A stretch of 64,000 nucleotides of DNA, taken from NCBI RefSeq assembly GCF_000473365.1, contig NZ_KI421517.1, positions 62,001 to 126,000 on the forward strand, in the 5' to 3' direction. The position numbers and the translations under genes were made by a program. Under the pieces are notes generated by a model, which saw nothing but the letters and a program-made list of their open reading frames with translations, had not been told where the DNA came from and searched no databases. Shown here piece by piece: positions 44,421-52,790 of the stretch. The stretch is from Adhaeribacter aquaticus DSM 16391 (GTDB taxonomy: Bacteria; Bacteroidota; Bacteroidia; Cytophagales; Hymenobacteraceae). Every line of letters starts with the position of its first letter. Positions within the stretch are counted from its first letter, which is position 1.

Positions 44421-46661
44421 ATGGGTAACACCACCGCCTTTATTTACAGCTTCCTGAAAAAAAAATACAGGTGGTTTATTCCTTCTTTGGCTGTAATTAC
44501 CTGTGCTGGTTGTCATTTTTTTGTTTCCTCTAAAGAAGTAATTACGGATACCGATCGAACCTGGAGTATTTATAAAGCAGATGCCGCCAGTTCCAGTTAT
44601 TCCAAACTGAAACAGATAAATTTAAAAAATGTAAATCAACTTACGGTGGCTTGGTCCTTCCCTTTTCAGGATGCTCCTGAGGGTAGCCGGGGCGCACGAA
44701 GCGAATGCAACCCTATTATCATAGATGGAGTGCTTTATGCCACTTCGGCCCGGCACCGGGTTTATGCTCTAAATGCCAGTACCGGCGATCAAATCTGGAC
44801 TTTCGATCCGTTTAATGGTGCCCAGGGCGGTGGTGTAAATCGGGGTGTTACTTATTGGGAAAAAGGTGAGGATAAACGTATTTTATTTACCGCCGGTGAT
44901 AACCTGTTTGCAGTGGATGCCCGCACCGGTAAGCTAATTCTTTCTTTCGGAAAAGAAGGCAAAATTAGCCTGAACGAGGGCATGCGCGATCCGGCCGAAT
45001 CTATTTCGGTAATTCCTACTTCTCCCGGAATTATCTATGAAGACTATATTATTATAGGCAGTGAGGTTTCGGAATTGTACGGCGCCCAGCCGGGGTATAT
45101 CCGGGCTTACAACGTAAAAACTGGTCAATTGGAATGGACCTTCCACACCGTTCCACTGCCGGGCGAACCCGGTTATGAGACCTGGCCTAAAGATGCCTGG
45201 AAATATGCCGGAGGCGTTAACGATTGGGCTGGCATGAGCTTAGACCAGCAACGCGGCCTGGTTTTCCTCGCCTTAGGCTCCCCCTCTTACGACTTTTATG
45301 GCGCTGACCGGAAAGGCCAAAACTTGTATGGAAATTGCATTGTGGCACTGGATGCTAAAACCGGAAAACCAAAATGGCATTTTCAAACCATTCACCACGA
45401 TTTGTGGGACTACGATTTACCAGCCCCTCCTAATCTGGTAACTGTGGAGCGCGATGGGAAAAAGATTGATGCGGTGGCTCAAACTTCTAAAGTGGGATTT
45501 TTATATGTCTTAAATCGCGAAACAGGAGAATCGCTATTCCCGATTGAAGAACGGAAAGTACCCGCCTCTTTAGTGCCTGGCGAAGAGGCCTGGCCTACCC
45601 AGCCTTTCCCGCTTAAGCCAAAGCCCTACGCCCGGCAACTTATAACCAAGGATGACCTGAACCATTATTCGGATGCTTCTTATGATACCATTCTGAAAAG
45701 ATTTAACTCTTTCCGCTACGAAGGTTTGTTTACCCCACCCGATACCCGGGGCACGTTAATGGTACCTGGCAGCCGGGGCGGAGCGGAATGGGGTGGCGCC
45801 GCTTTTGATCCGGCCACTGGGATAATTTACGTGCGTTCAAATGATTCCCCTGAAATAGATATTCTGAAAAAATTAGAACAGGATCCCGAATCGGGCAGCC
45901 AAACGGTTTTCGACAAAGGGAAAGCCTTTTACACAAACTATTGCCAGAGTTGCCACGGGGCAGATAAAAATGGGGATGAACCCAATTACCCTTCCCTGGT
46001 AGGTTTAAATTCTAAATTAAAAAAAGAAGATGCCTTAAATAAAATAAAAAAAGGAGGCGGTAAAATGCCTGCTTTTGCCAGTATTTTAAAAGGTCAGGAA
46101 GAAGCCATTATCTCTTTTTTGTACGAAAAGCCACCCGCTAAAATCTCTAAATCTGATCAGGCCTTACTGGATGAAATAAAGGTTAACCAGGCTGCCCAGA
46201 AGAAAGCTGTCGCCGAAGATCCGGCTACCGGCGATCGATACCTGAATATAACAGCTTATGGGTATTTTACTGATCCACAAGGCCGTCCGGCCATAAAACC
46301 TCCCTGGGGCACCTTAAATGCCATAAATGTAAGTACCGGCGAATATGCCTGGACCATTCCATTGGGAAATAACCCGGATCTTCAACAAAAAGGAACTCCT
46401 CCTACGGGCCTGGAGGGCATGCCCGGACCTATAGCAACTGCCGGTGGTTTAATTTTTATAGCCGGTACCCGCGATAATAAATTGCATGCTTATGATAAGA
46501 AAACGGGTAAGCTGGTATGGGAAACTAATTTACCCGCCATTGGTTCGGCTACACCCTGTACCTATATGAGCAAGGGCAAGCAATATGTAGCCATTTCAGT
46601 AGCCGGAGACAAAAATAATCCGGCAGGTTATATTATGGCTTTTGCCTTACCCGACAACTAA
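44421..46661 (+). CDS. PQQ-dependent dehydrogenase with inserted cytochrome c
   Basis: This 746-residue exported quinoprotein has an N-terminal hydrophobic leader ending ITCAGC, a possible lipoprotein site. An eight-bladed PQQ propeller (about 50-490 and 590-746) shows repeats such as ALNASTGDQIWTF and ALDAKTGKPKWHF. A cytochrome c module is inserted at about 495-580 with C508-C511-H512 (CQSCHG) and a likely axial methionine in KMPAFA. It resembles membrane-bound glucose/polyol dehydrogenases. It would oxidise sugars in the periplasm, with intramolecular electron transfer to heme. It lies between the amidohydrolase and the SelA-like gene, 102 bases before the latter. Confidence 0.9.
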   Translation: MGNTTAFIYSFLKKKYRWFIPSLAVITCAGCHFFVSSKEVITDTDRTWSIYKADAASSSYSKLKQINLKNVNQLTVAWSFPFQDAPEGSRGARSECNPIIIDGVLYATSARHRVYALNASTGDQIWTFDPFNGAQGGGVNRGVTYWEKGEDKRILFTAGDNLFAVDARTGKLILSFGKEGKISLNEGMRDPAESISVIPTSPGIIYEDYIIIGSEVSELYGAQPGYIRAYNVKTGQLEWTFHTVPLPGEPGYETWPKDAWKYAGGVNDWAGMSLDQQRGLVFLALGSPSYDFYGADRKGQNLYGNCIVALDAKTGKPKWHFQTIHHDLWDYDLPAPPNLVTVERDGKKIDAVAQTSKVGFLYVLNRETGESLFPIEERKVPASLVPGEEAWPTQPFPLKPKPYARQLITKDDLNHYSDASYDTILKRFNSFRYEGLFTPPDTRGTLMVPGSRGGAEWGGAAFDPATGIIYVRSNDSPEIDILKKLEQDPESGSQTVFDKGKAFYTNYCQSCHGADKNGDEPNYPSLVGLNSKLKKEDALNKIKKGGGKMPAFASILKGQEEAIISFLYEKPPAKISKSDQALLDEIKVNQAAQKKAVAEDPATGDRYLNITAYGYFTDPQGRPAIKPPWGTLNAINVSTGEYAWTIPLGNNPDLQQKGTPPTGLEGMPGPIATAGGLIFIAGTRDNKLHAYDKKTGKLVWETNLPAIGSATPCTYMSKGKQYVAISVAGDKNNPAGYIMAFALPDN

Positions 46662-46763
46662 AAGGCATTATGCTTCTGGAAGAATAAATAACTTTTCTGA
46701 TTCCATTAATACTATAAATACCTGACCAAACTAAAAAAGAATACTCTATTCAAACTTAAGCAT

Positions 46764-48443
46764 ATGAAACGCAGAGATGTTATAAAAGGCTTATCTATTC
46801 TTCCAATTGGAGGAGTAGTTGGTGCCAGCCAGGCAGCCACGGCCGCTCCGGCCAATGATTTCGATTACCCCTCGTTTCTGGGAACTACTGAAACATTACA
46901 TACCATGACCGGTCCCCTTAAAGCCGGACCAGAAGTATACCAATCTATCGGAGTTGAACCCATAATAAACTGCCGTGGCACTTTTACCATTATTGGGGCC
47001 TCTGTTGAATTGCCTGAAGTTCGGGCTGCCATGGAATATGCGTGTCGTTACTTTGTACAGCTGGATGAACTGGCTTTAGGGGTAGGTAAACGATTATCCG
47101 AGATTACGGGTGCTGAATGGGGCATGGTATCTTCGGGGTGTGCGGCCGGCATGAAACATGTAACCGCCGCTTGTGTAACGGGAGGCAATCCAGAAAAACT
47201 TATCCGCATTCCGGACTTATCCGGCTTCGAAAAAACTGAAGTTATCATACCAAGATCTTCCCGAAATGTTTACGACCATGCCCTGCGTAATATCGGCGTA
47301 AAAATAATTACCGTTGATTCTATTGAAGAACTGGAAAAGGCAATCAGCTCCCGAACCGCCATGATTTATTTGATGTCCCATGATAATCCAGGTCCTGACC
47401 CCATGTCGGTGGAGAATATAGCTAAAATTGCCAAACCTAAAAATGTACCTATTCTGGTAGATGCGGCCGCGGAAATTTTAACCATCCCTAACGTGCATTT
47501 GCAAAAAGGTGCTACTGTAGTGGCCTACAGTGGCGGAAAAGCTATCCGGGGCCCGCAATGTGCCGGTTTATTATTGGGCGATAAAAATTTATTAATGTCG
47601 GCGTGGCAGGCTAGTGCCCCTCACCACGGGCCCGGGCGCGATAACAAAGTAGGACGGGAAGAAGTAATGGGCATGCTGGCCGCTGTTGAAACCTGGGTAA
47701 AACGAGATCATCAGTCCGAATACAAAACCTGGTTAAGTTACCTGGATACAATTAAAAAACGAGTAACCAAAATAAATGGGGTTCAAACTACTTTACGTGA
47801 GCCAACCGGGTTAGGTAATCGTACTCCAGTGCTGACTGTTTCCTGGGATCCGGCCAAATTAAATATTATTGGGCAGGAAGTGGCCAACGAACTGGCCCAA
47901 ACCAAACCTCGAATCGCCATGAGCGTGGGAGGCCCTAGAAGTGGAGCCCCGGATCAAAATTTTACCTCCGTTTCTATTAGTTCCTGGATGATGCAACCCG
48001 GCAACGACAAAGTTGTGGCCGACCGGCTTTACGAAGTATTGGCCCGTAAAAGAAGTCCCCGGGCAACTACTATGAAAGCACCAGTTACGGATATTACTGG
48101 TCGTTGGGATGCCACCATTGAGTTTTTTAATAGTACAAGCAGCCACACTTTAAATATTGAAAAACAAGATGGCAATTGGCTGCAAGGTTCGCATAAAGGC
48201 GATTTTGCGGTTAGAGATATGGCAGGCTCCATTGAAGGTGACCAAATAAAATTCCGGAGCACCTATCGGGCTACCGCCGATGGCATCACATTTACGTTTT
48301 CAGGTAAAGTTTACGGCGATACGATGACCGGAGATATTCATATGGGCGAATATTTAACCGCTAAATTTACAGCTAAAAAATACACCTACCCTACCATGCA
48401 CGAACCCATTATGGTACCGGTTGGCCCTCCATTATCCAGTTAA
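46764..48443 (+). CDS. Tat-exported SelA/DgaE-like PLP enzyme with lipocalin-like tail
   Basis: This 559-residue protein starts with a Tat signal (MKRRDVIKGLSIL, then AAATAAPA-like sequence). The fold-type I PLP domain (about 50-440) has the phosphate/aldimine region LVDAAAEIL and the Schiff-base lysine K259 in AYSGGKAIRGPQ. It is closest to SelA-related proteins and DgaE-type D-glucosaminate-6-phosphate ammonia-lyases. A C-terminal beta-rich lipocalin-like domain (about 447-545) binds an unknown ligand. PLP enzymes outside the cytosol are rare. With the exported RidA and PQQ dehydrogenase, it may deaminate an oxidised amino sugar. Confidence 0.85.
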   Translation: MKRRDVIKGLSILPIGGVVGASQAATAAPANDFDYPSFLGTTETLHTMTGPLKAGPEVYQSIGVEPIINCRGTFTIIGASVELPEVRAAMEYACRYFVQLDELALGVGKRLSEITGAEWGMVSSGCAAGMKHVTAACVTGGNPEKLIRIPDLSGFEKTEVIIPRSSRNVYDHALRNIGVKIITVDSIEELEKAISSRTAMIYLMSHDNPGPDPMSVENIAKIAKPKNVPILVDAAAEILTIPNVHLQKGATVVAYSGGKAIRGPQCAGLLLGDKNLLMSAWQASAPHHGPGRDNKVGREEVMGMLAAVETWVKRDHQSEYKTWLSYLDTIKKRVTKINGVQTTLREPTGLGNRTPVLTVSWDPAKLNIIGQEVANELAQTKPRIAMSVGGPRSGAPDQNFTSVSISSWMMQPGNDKVVADRLYEVLARKRSPRATTMKAPVTDITGRWDATIEFFNSTSSHTLNIEKQDGNWLQGSHKGDFAVRDMAGSIEGDQIKFRSTYRATADGITFTFSGKVYGDTMTGDIHMGEYLTAKFTAKKYTYPTMHEPIMVPVGPPLSS

Positions 48444-48595
48444 TTAAGAGTACAAATATTTACCTCGTTTTACTTTAACAAAACTATAGCCCTATGCTAA
48501 GGCAGCTTAGGGTAGGGCAATTAAATAGTTTGAACTCAGGGATAGAAAAAAGTATCCTTTATACAAGCCACCCTTAAATAAGCCACTGGTTCAAC

Positions 48596-49330
48596 ATGTT
48601 TTATAAGCCATTTTATGCTGCAATTTTGATATGGTTATTAAGTGCTAATATCGTCTATGGCCAGAAAAACGATTCATCACAATTGGTGATCAAAAAAACC
48701 ACGGACTTTACAGTAAGTGGCGAGGGCAAGGCTGCTAACTGGGCAACTACCAGGTGGGTTACCTTACCCGTTCAGGAATCAGCCGGCGGAACCATGAAAA
48801 CCAAAGCAAAAATACTTTATTCCGAAACGGGTATCTATTTCTTGTTTAACTGCGAAGACCAGAAAATTACTGCCACCTACGAAGAAGATTTTAAACCGCT
48901 ATACCGGGAAGATGTGGTAGAAGTTTTTCTATGGCCTGATACTACTATACCGGCATATTTAGAGTATGAGTTATCGCCTTTAAATTATGAACTGGTGCTA
49001 ATGATCCTGAATAAAAATGGCAAGTTTAGCGGTTGGCGCCCCAGTGGCTATGCCGGGAAACGCCAAGTGCAACATGCCACCAGTGTGCAGGGTGGTGAAA
49101 AAAAGAGCCAGGCCACCATTAAAAGCTGGAAAGGGGAAATATTCATTCCTTTTGATCTGATGCAGCCCTTAACCATGGGAGCTCCCAAATCAGGAAGCCA
49201 ATGGCGGGCGAACTTTTACCGGATTGATTACGATAATGGCTACACCACCGGATCCTGGCAAAAAACCACGCCAAATAAATCTGCCAATTTCCATGAATAC
49301 AATAAGTTCGGCACATTCGTATTTGAGTAA
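48596..49330 (+). CDS. Exported CBM9-like sugar-binding domain protein
   Basis: This 244-residue protein has a signal peptide to about residue 22 (NIVYGQ). The rest is a family 9 carbohydrate-binding-module-like beta-sandwich. It contains the conserved pattern of strands around IYFLFNCED and EDVVEVFLWPD, the calcium-site-like and aromatic segments, and WRANFYRIDY near the end. CBM9-like domains bind sugar reducing ends and often accompany oxidative sugar enzymes. It follows the SelA-like gene by 152 bases and is the last exported gene of the cluster. Catalysis is not expected. Confidence 0.75.
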   Translation: MFYKPFYAAILIWLLSANIVYGQKNDSSQLVIKKTTDFTVSGEGKAANWATTRWVTLPVQESAGGTMKTKAKILYSETGIYFLFNCEDQKITATYEEDFKPLYREDVVEVFLWPDTTIPAYLEYELSPLNYELVLMILNKNGKFSGWRPSGYAGKRQVQHATSVQGGEKKSQATIKSWKGEIFIPFDLMQPLTMGAPKSGSQWRANFYRIDYDNGYTTGSWQKTTPNKSANFHEYNKFGTFVFE

Positions 49331-49455
49331 TCAAACATAAGGAGCGACCCAAAAATTAAATTATAATCCCGATTCCGGATATTTTTAAAATCATCCCTTA
49401 TTTAAGGACCACATCTACTAATTCCAATTAAAAATCCAGATTATTTATTAAGTAT

Positions 49456-49617
49456 ATGGCTCGATTAAATTTAATAGAAGAGACGAGATACGAGAAGTTA
49501 CCGGTGCGGGTATATCCGGATCAGCATATAGCTTCTAAACAGGTAGCTGGTCGTATAGCCCAGCTCATCCACAAAAAGCAGACCCAGGGGCAGCCAGCTG
49601 TTTTAGGTTTATTATGA
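49456..49617 (+). pseudogene. nagB: Truncated glucosamine-6-phosphate deaminase (nagB) N terminus
   Basis: The first 53 codons read MARLNLIEETRYEKLPVRVY and continue to AVLGLL before a TGA. This matches the start of Bacteroidota NagB proteins, which continue GLATG... for a total of more than 250 residues. Nothing matching the rest follows. The break falls where the conserved ATG motif of the sugar-phosphate isomerase fold should begin. It is therefore a remnant, left beside a GH18 gene where a chitin or GlcNAc pathway may once have been. Confidence 0.8.
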
Positions 49618-49860
49618 AGCCATTGAAGCTTTTGTCAAATGAAAGTTTTAAGAAGTATTCAAGACAGAAAGCAGATTAATCTTACCATGAATATTAGTCA
49701 CCAATAAATTTCATCTAATAATTATTTATATAATATTATAATTTATTGAATATATTAAAGCCGACAATTAGGGGGAATTAATTTGGTTAAACCACCAATA
49801 TGTTCCTTTACATTCTGCCTGGAATTTAAAAACTTTATATCTAACCTAAAGCATACAAAA

Positions 49861-50982
49861 ATGGTAAAGAACCTATTGCTCTTGATCTTTTGCTTTTTTA
49901 GTATTTCTGCTGGATATAGTCAGGCCAAAATCTCCGGACCCAAAAAGTATAAGGTTACAGGTTATGTGGGTGGTTACCGGGGATTGGTTCGGACAGAAGA
50001 TATAGATGCCGAAAAACTTACTCATATTATTTATGCGTTTGTTAATTGTAAGGACAGCATGGCAGTATTAACCAACCTGTCCACCGATTCTACTAATTTC
50101 CGCAAGCTTAACCTGCTGAAACAGAAGAATCCTGATTTAAAAATATTGATATCAGTAGGTGGCTGGAGCTGGAGCGATTTTTTTTCGGACGCTGCCCTTA
50201 CTCCTACTTCCCGAACTTTGTTTGCTAAAACCAGCGTGGATATTGTTCGGCAATACCAATTGGATGGTGTGGATATTGATTGGGAATATCCTGGTATGCC
50301 CGGAGAAGAAGGCAATGTGGTACGTCCGGAAGACAAGCAAAACTATACCCTGCTGCTGCAAGCCATCCGGGCCGAACTGAATAAACTACAACAGGAAACG
50401 GGCAAAAAATATGAGTTAACGGCGGCTGTGGGAGGCTCGCAATCTTTTATCGACCATACTGAAATGGATAAGGTGGCACAAATCTTAGATTACGTTTACC
50501 TGATGACTTATGATTATTCGGGCAGAAACAAAACCGTTAGTCACCATACCAACTTGTTTCCCACTAAAAAAGAAGGCTCATCTGCACATCAATCAGTTAA
50601 GAACTTTATGGCCGCCGGCGTGCCCAAAGAAAAATTGGGTTTAGGTGCAGCTTTCTACGGCAAAGGATTTGAAGCAGCTTCCACAGAAAATTACGGCTTG
50701 CACCAGCCACAAGTAAAAACAGCTAAAGGCGGCGGCTACACCGAAATAAAAGATAACCTGATCGGCCAGCAAGGCTACAAACGCTACTGGGACAAAAAAG
50801 CCAAAGCTCCTTATCTTTTCAATGACAACACCAAAGTATTTATTACTTACGAGGATGAAAAATCTATTAAAGCAAAGTGCCGGTATATTCGCAAAAATAA
50901 CCTGGCCGGGATATTCTTCTGGGAGTATTTTAATGACCCAAAAGAGTATTTAATAAACGCTATTCACCAGCATCTACCTTAA
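49861..50982 (+). CDS. GH18 chitinase-like glycoside hydrolase
   Basis: I chose the ATG at 49861, which gives 373 residues and a clean signal peptide ending near residue 20 (SAGYSQ). The upstream in-frame start at 49783 is a TTG that would bury the signal. The GH18 catalytic motif is intact (LDGVDIDWEYPG, general acid E142). YLMTYDYSG and AAFYGKGF are the other family signatures, and FFWEYFNDP closes the barrel. It hydrolyses chitin or GlcNAc-linked glycans outside the cell. Its neighbour upstream is a truncated nagB. Confidence 0.93.
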   Translation: MVKNLLLLIFCFFSISAGYSQAKISGPKKYKVTGYVGGYRGLVRTEDIDAEKLTHIIYAFVNCKDSMAVLTNLSTDSTNFRKLNLLKQKNPDLKILISVGGWSWSDFFSDAALTPTSRTLFAKTSVDIVRQYQLDGVDIDWEYPGMPGEEGNVVRPEDKQNYTLLLQAIRAELNKLQQETGKKYELTAAVGGSQSFIDHTEMDKVAQILDYVYLMTYDYSGRNKTVSHHTNLFPTKKEGSSAHQSVKNFMAAGVPKEKLGLGAAFYGKGFEAASTENYGLHQPQVKTAKGGGYTEIKDNLIGQQGYKRYWDKKAKAPYLFNDNTKVFITYEDEKSIKAKCRYIRKNNLAGIFFWEYFNDPKEYLINAIHQHLP

Positions 50983-51183
50983 TTAAGGCTTTCGACTTTT
51001 GTACCTATTTACTCCCCGTTATTCACCTGCTAACGCCTTGTGGGATCTTTATAAACAGAAAATACAAGTCAAAGTTTATTCCAGCTAAGTCAACTGGTTG
51101 GGATAGAAGTTATTTCCTATAACGCGAAACAGTATTCACCTGGTCAACTGTTAGGCGCTTACCAAAAACTAAAATCATACTTT
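50983..51183. other. Gap between GH18 and the broken lactonase gene
   Basis: About 200 bases with no recognised gene or terminator. Confidence 0.3.
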
Positions 51184-51522
51184 ATGAAAAAAAGCATGCT
51201 CAAATGTATTGGAGTATTATGGGCGGGCTGTATGGCAACTTGAGCGCAAAAATCAGGTGGTAAAGAAATAATTTACGCTGGTACTTTTTCCAATAAAGGC
51301 AGCAAAGGCCTCTACATGTTAAATTTAGATCAGGCTACCGGAAAACTAACCGAATTAGAAACAGTTGCAGACGGCAAAAGCCCTGATTATTTAGAGATTC
51401 CCCCAACTGGGAAAAACCTTTATGCTGTTTACGACGAAGGTGCCACCCCTTCCCCAGAAAGGGAAGGTGCTGTAATGGCTTATCAAATTAATCCCAAAAC
51501 TGTACTTTACCCGCCAAGCTAA
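51184..51522 (+). pseudogene. Broken 6-phosphogluconolactonase/lactonase-family gene
   Basis: The frame starts MKKSMLKCIGVLWAGCMAT, then hits TGA at 51241-51243 within the signal peptide just before AQKSGG. Reading on in the same frame gives IIYAGTFSNKGSKGLYML and LEIPPTGKNLYAVYDEG, the first blades of a lactonase-type propeller (family normally about 350-400 residues). It then runs out of homology at NPKTVLYPPS. One nonsense mutation plus a 3' truncation make it a clear pseudogene. It may once have hydrolysed sugar lactones, which sugar dehydrogenases would produce. Confidence 0.75.
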
Positions 51523-52251
51523 TCTTAATCCAGTAATAATCTGTACACCTTTTAAAAGACACTACTCTGTCCAGCTCCATTGTCAGAACTAAGAGTAAAA
51601 ATAGAATTGCGCTGCTGTTTTAAGATTGGAAGCCCAAAAGCCTTCCTTTTTATATGAAACAGGTACTTGTAGGGTTTCTATAACTGGCGTCTATAAAAAA
51701 AGAAGAGGGCAGTTAATTAAATTACCCTCTTTCACCAATCACTAAATTCATCCTACACCCCTATAGGCTCTTTTTCCACCATCAATTTTTGCTAAAAGAA
51801 GACAGTAGTTATATTTTTATTTATTATTTCCGCTTTTACAGTATTAAGATACCAAACAGAAATTAAGGGGTGAAACAGGATAAAACTTTGTTAACTAATT
51901 TTTTCAAATGAGCTATTCATTTAGGTAAACCCATGGTACAATTGAATATCGCTTTTATGTATTCAATAAGCTTCTCCTGAGTTTATTGCTAGTCCTACAT
52001 TATGGATTTTTTATACTCGCATTTAAACTGGTGCGCTCGTAGTTATAAACCGACTGTAATTGCTGGGCCTTAACAGGAAAGTACTTGGCTTTAATGGTTT
52101 TTTATTCACCAGAGAGGCTGTTAATTCTTTACCAAAACGAATTCGCTTTTCCTGACTGACCTCCACAATTTTGTTTCTGATATCGTAACTCCTTAAGAAT
52201 ATTTAAAACTTTACAATTTGTTAAAACCTTTAAATCAATTAATTACTAGTA
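51523..52251. other. 730-base gap with a possible minus-strand remnant
   Basis: A minus-strand open stretch at 52023-52202 reads like protein (IVEVSQEKRIRFGKELTA and PLKPSTFLLRPSN) but has no start codon, so it may be the tail of a lost gene. Near 51703-51730 AAGAGGG and CCCTCTT make a small hairpin that might have ended the lactonase transcript. Nothing else is recognised. Confidence 0.3.
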
Positions 52252-52440
52252 ATGAATATATTAGTGTGTTTTTTTAATATAACTATGGAGTTAGATGCGC
52301 TTGATATATTGGGTATAGCCTTGATTGTTCTTTCTATTGGGGCAATTACAATGGTAGTAATAAAAGAAATTAAAACCGCTAAAATGCGTACGCAAATGAT
52401 GTACGGCAAAAAACGGAAACGGCAAAAGAAAACCACCTAA
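52252..52440 (+). CDS. Possible small membrane protein
   Basis: The frame gives 62 residues from 52252, or 51 if translation begins at the ATG at 52285, which I prefer because it gives a cleaner layout (MELDALDILGIALIVLSIGAI... then a basic tail). There is one transmembrane helix and a C terminus of mostly Lys and Arg (YGKKRKRQKKTT). The layout is shared with the 52-residue protein at 60646. The family is unknown. Confidence 0.45.
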   Translation: MNILVCFFNITMELDALDILGIALIVLSIGAITMVVIKEIKTAKMRTQMMYGKKRKRQKKTT

Positions 52441-52790
52441 CAGTTTTATTTTGGTACCGGTTATTTTGCCTAAGTTTACCTTTTAAGTGGTTATTTCCTT
52501 CAGCTGTACATTCACCCTTCGCACTTTTTTATCATTCCTGTAACGCTAGCAGATTCTATTCGCTACTTAAATGGCAATAGCATATCACTCAGTATTCTAC
52601 GGTTCTCCCCAGCTTTACTAAATCAACTTAGCTTTCGTCTCCTTTTTACTACAGATTAGAAGTGTAATTATAAAAGTGATAATCAGTTTTACATACTTAT
52701 AAATAATGCTGTGGCATTAGTACCAGCTTTATTTTAAATACGGCCTTTTATTCTGGTATTAGTAACTTCTTTAATAAACTTAGAAGAAGG
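52441..52790. other. 350-base gap, nothing recognised
   Basis: AT-rich spacer between convergent genes without an obvious hairpin or frame. Confidence 0.3.

Noticed and set aside
49783-49860. TTG start 26 codons upstream of the GH18 gene
   Set aside because: It would place a non-signal leader before an excellent signal peptide that starts at the ATG at 49861.
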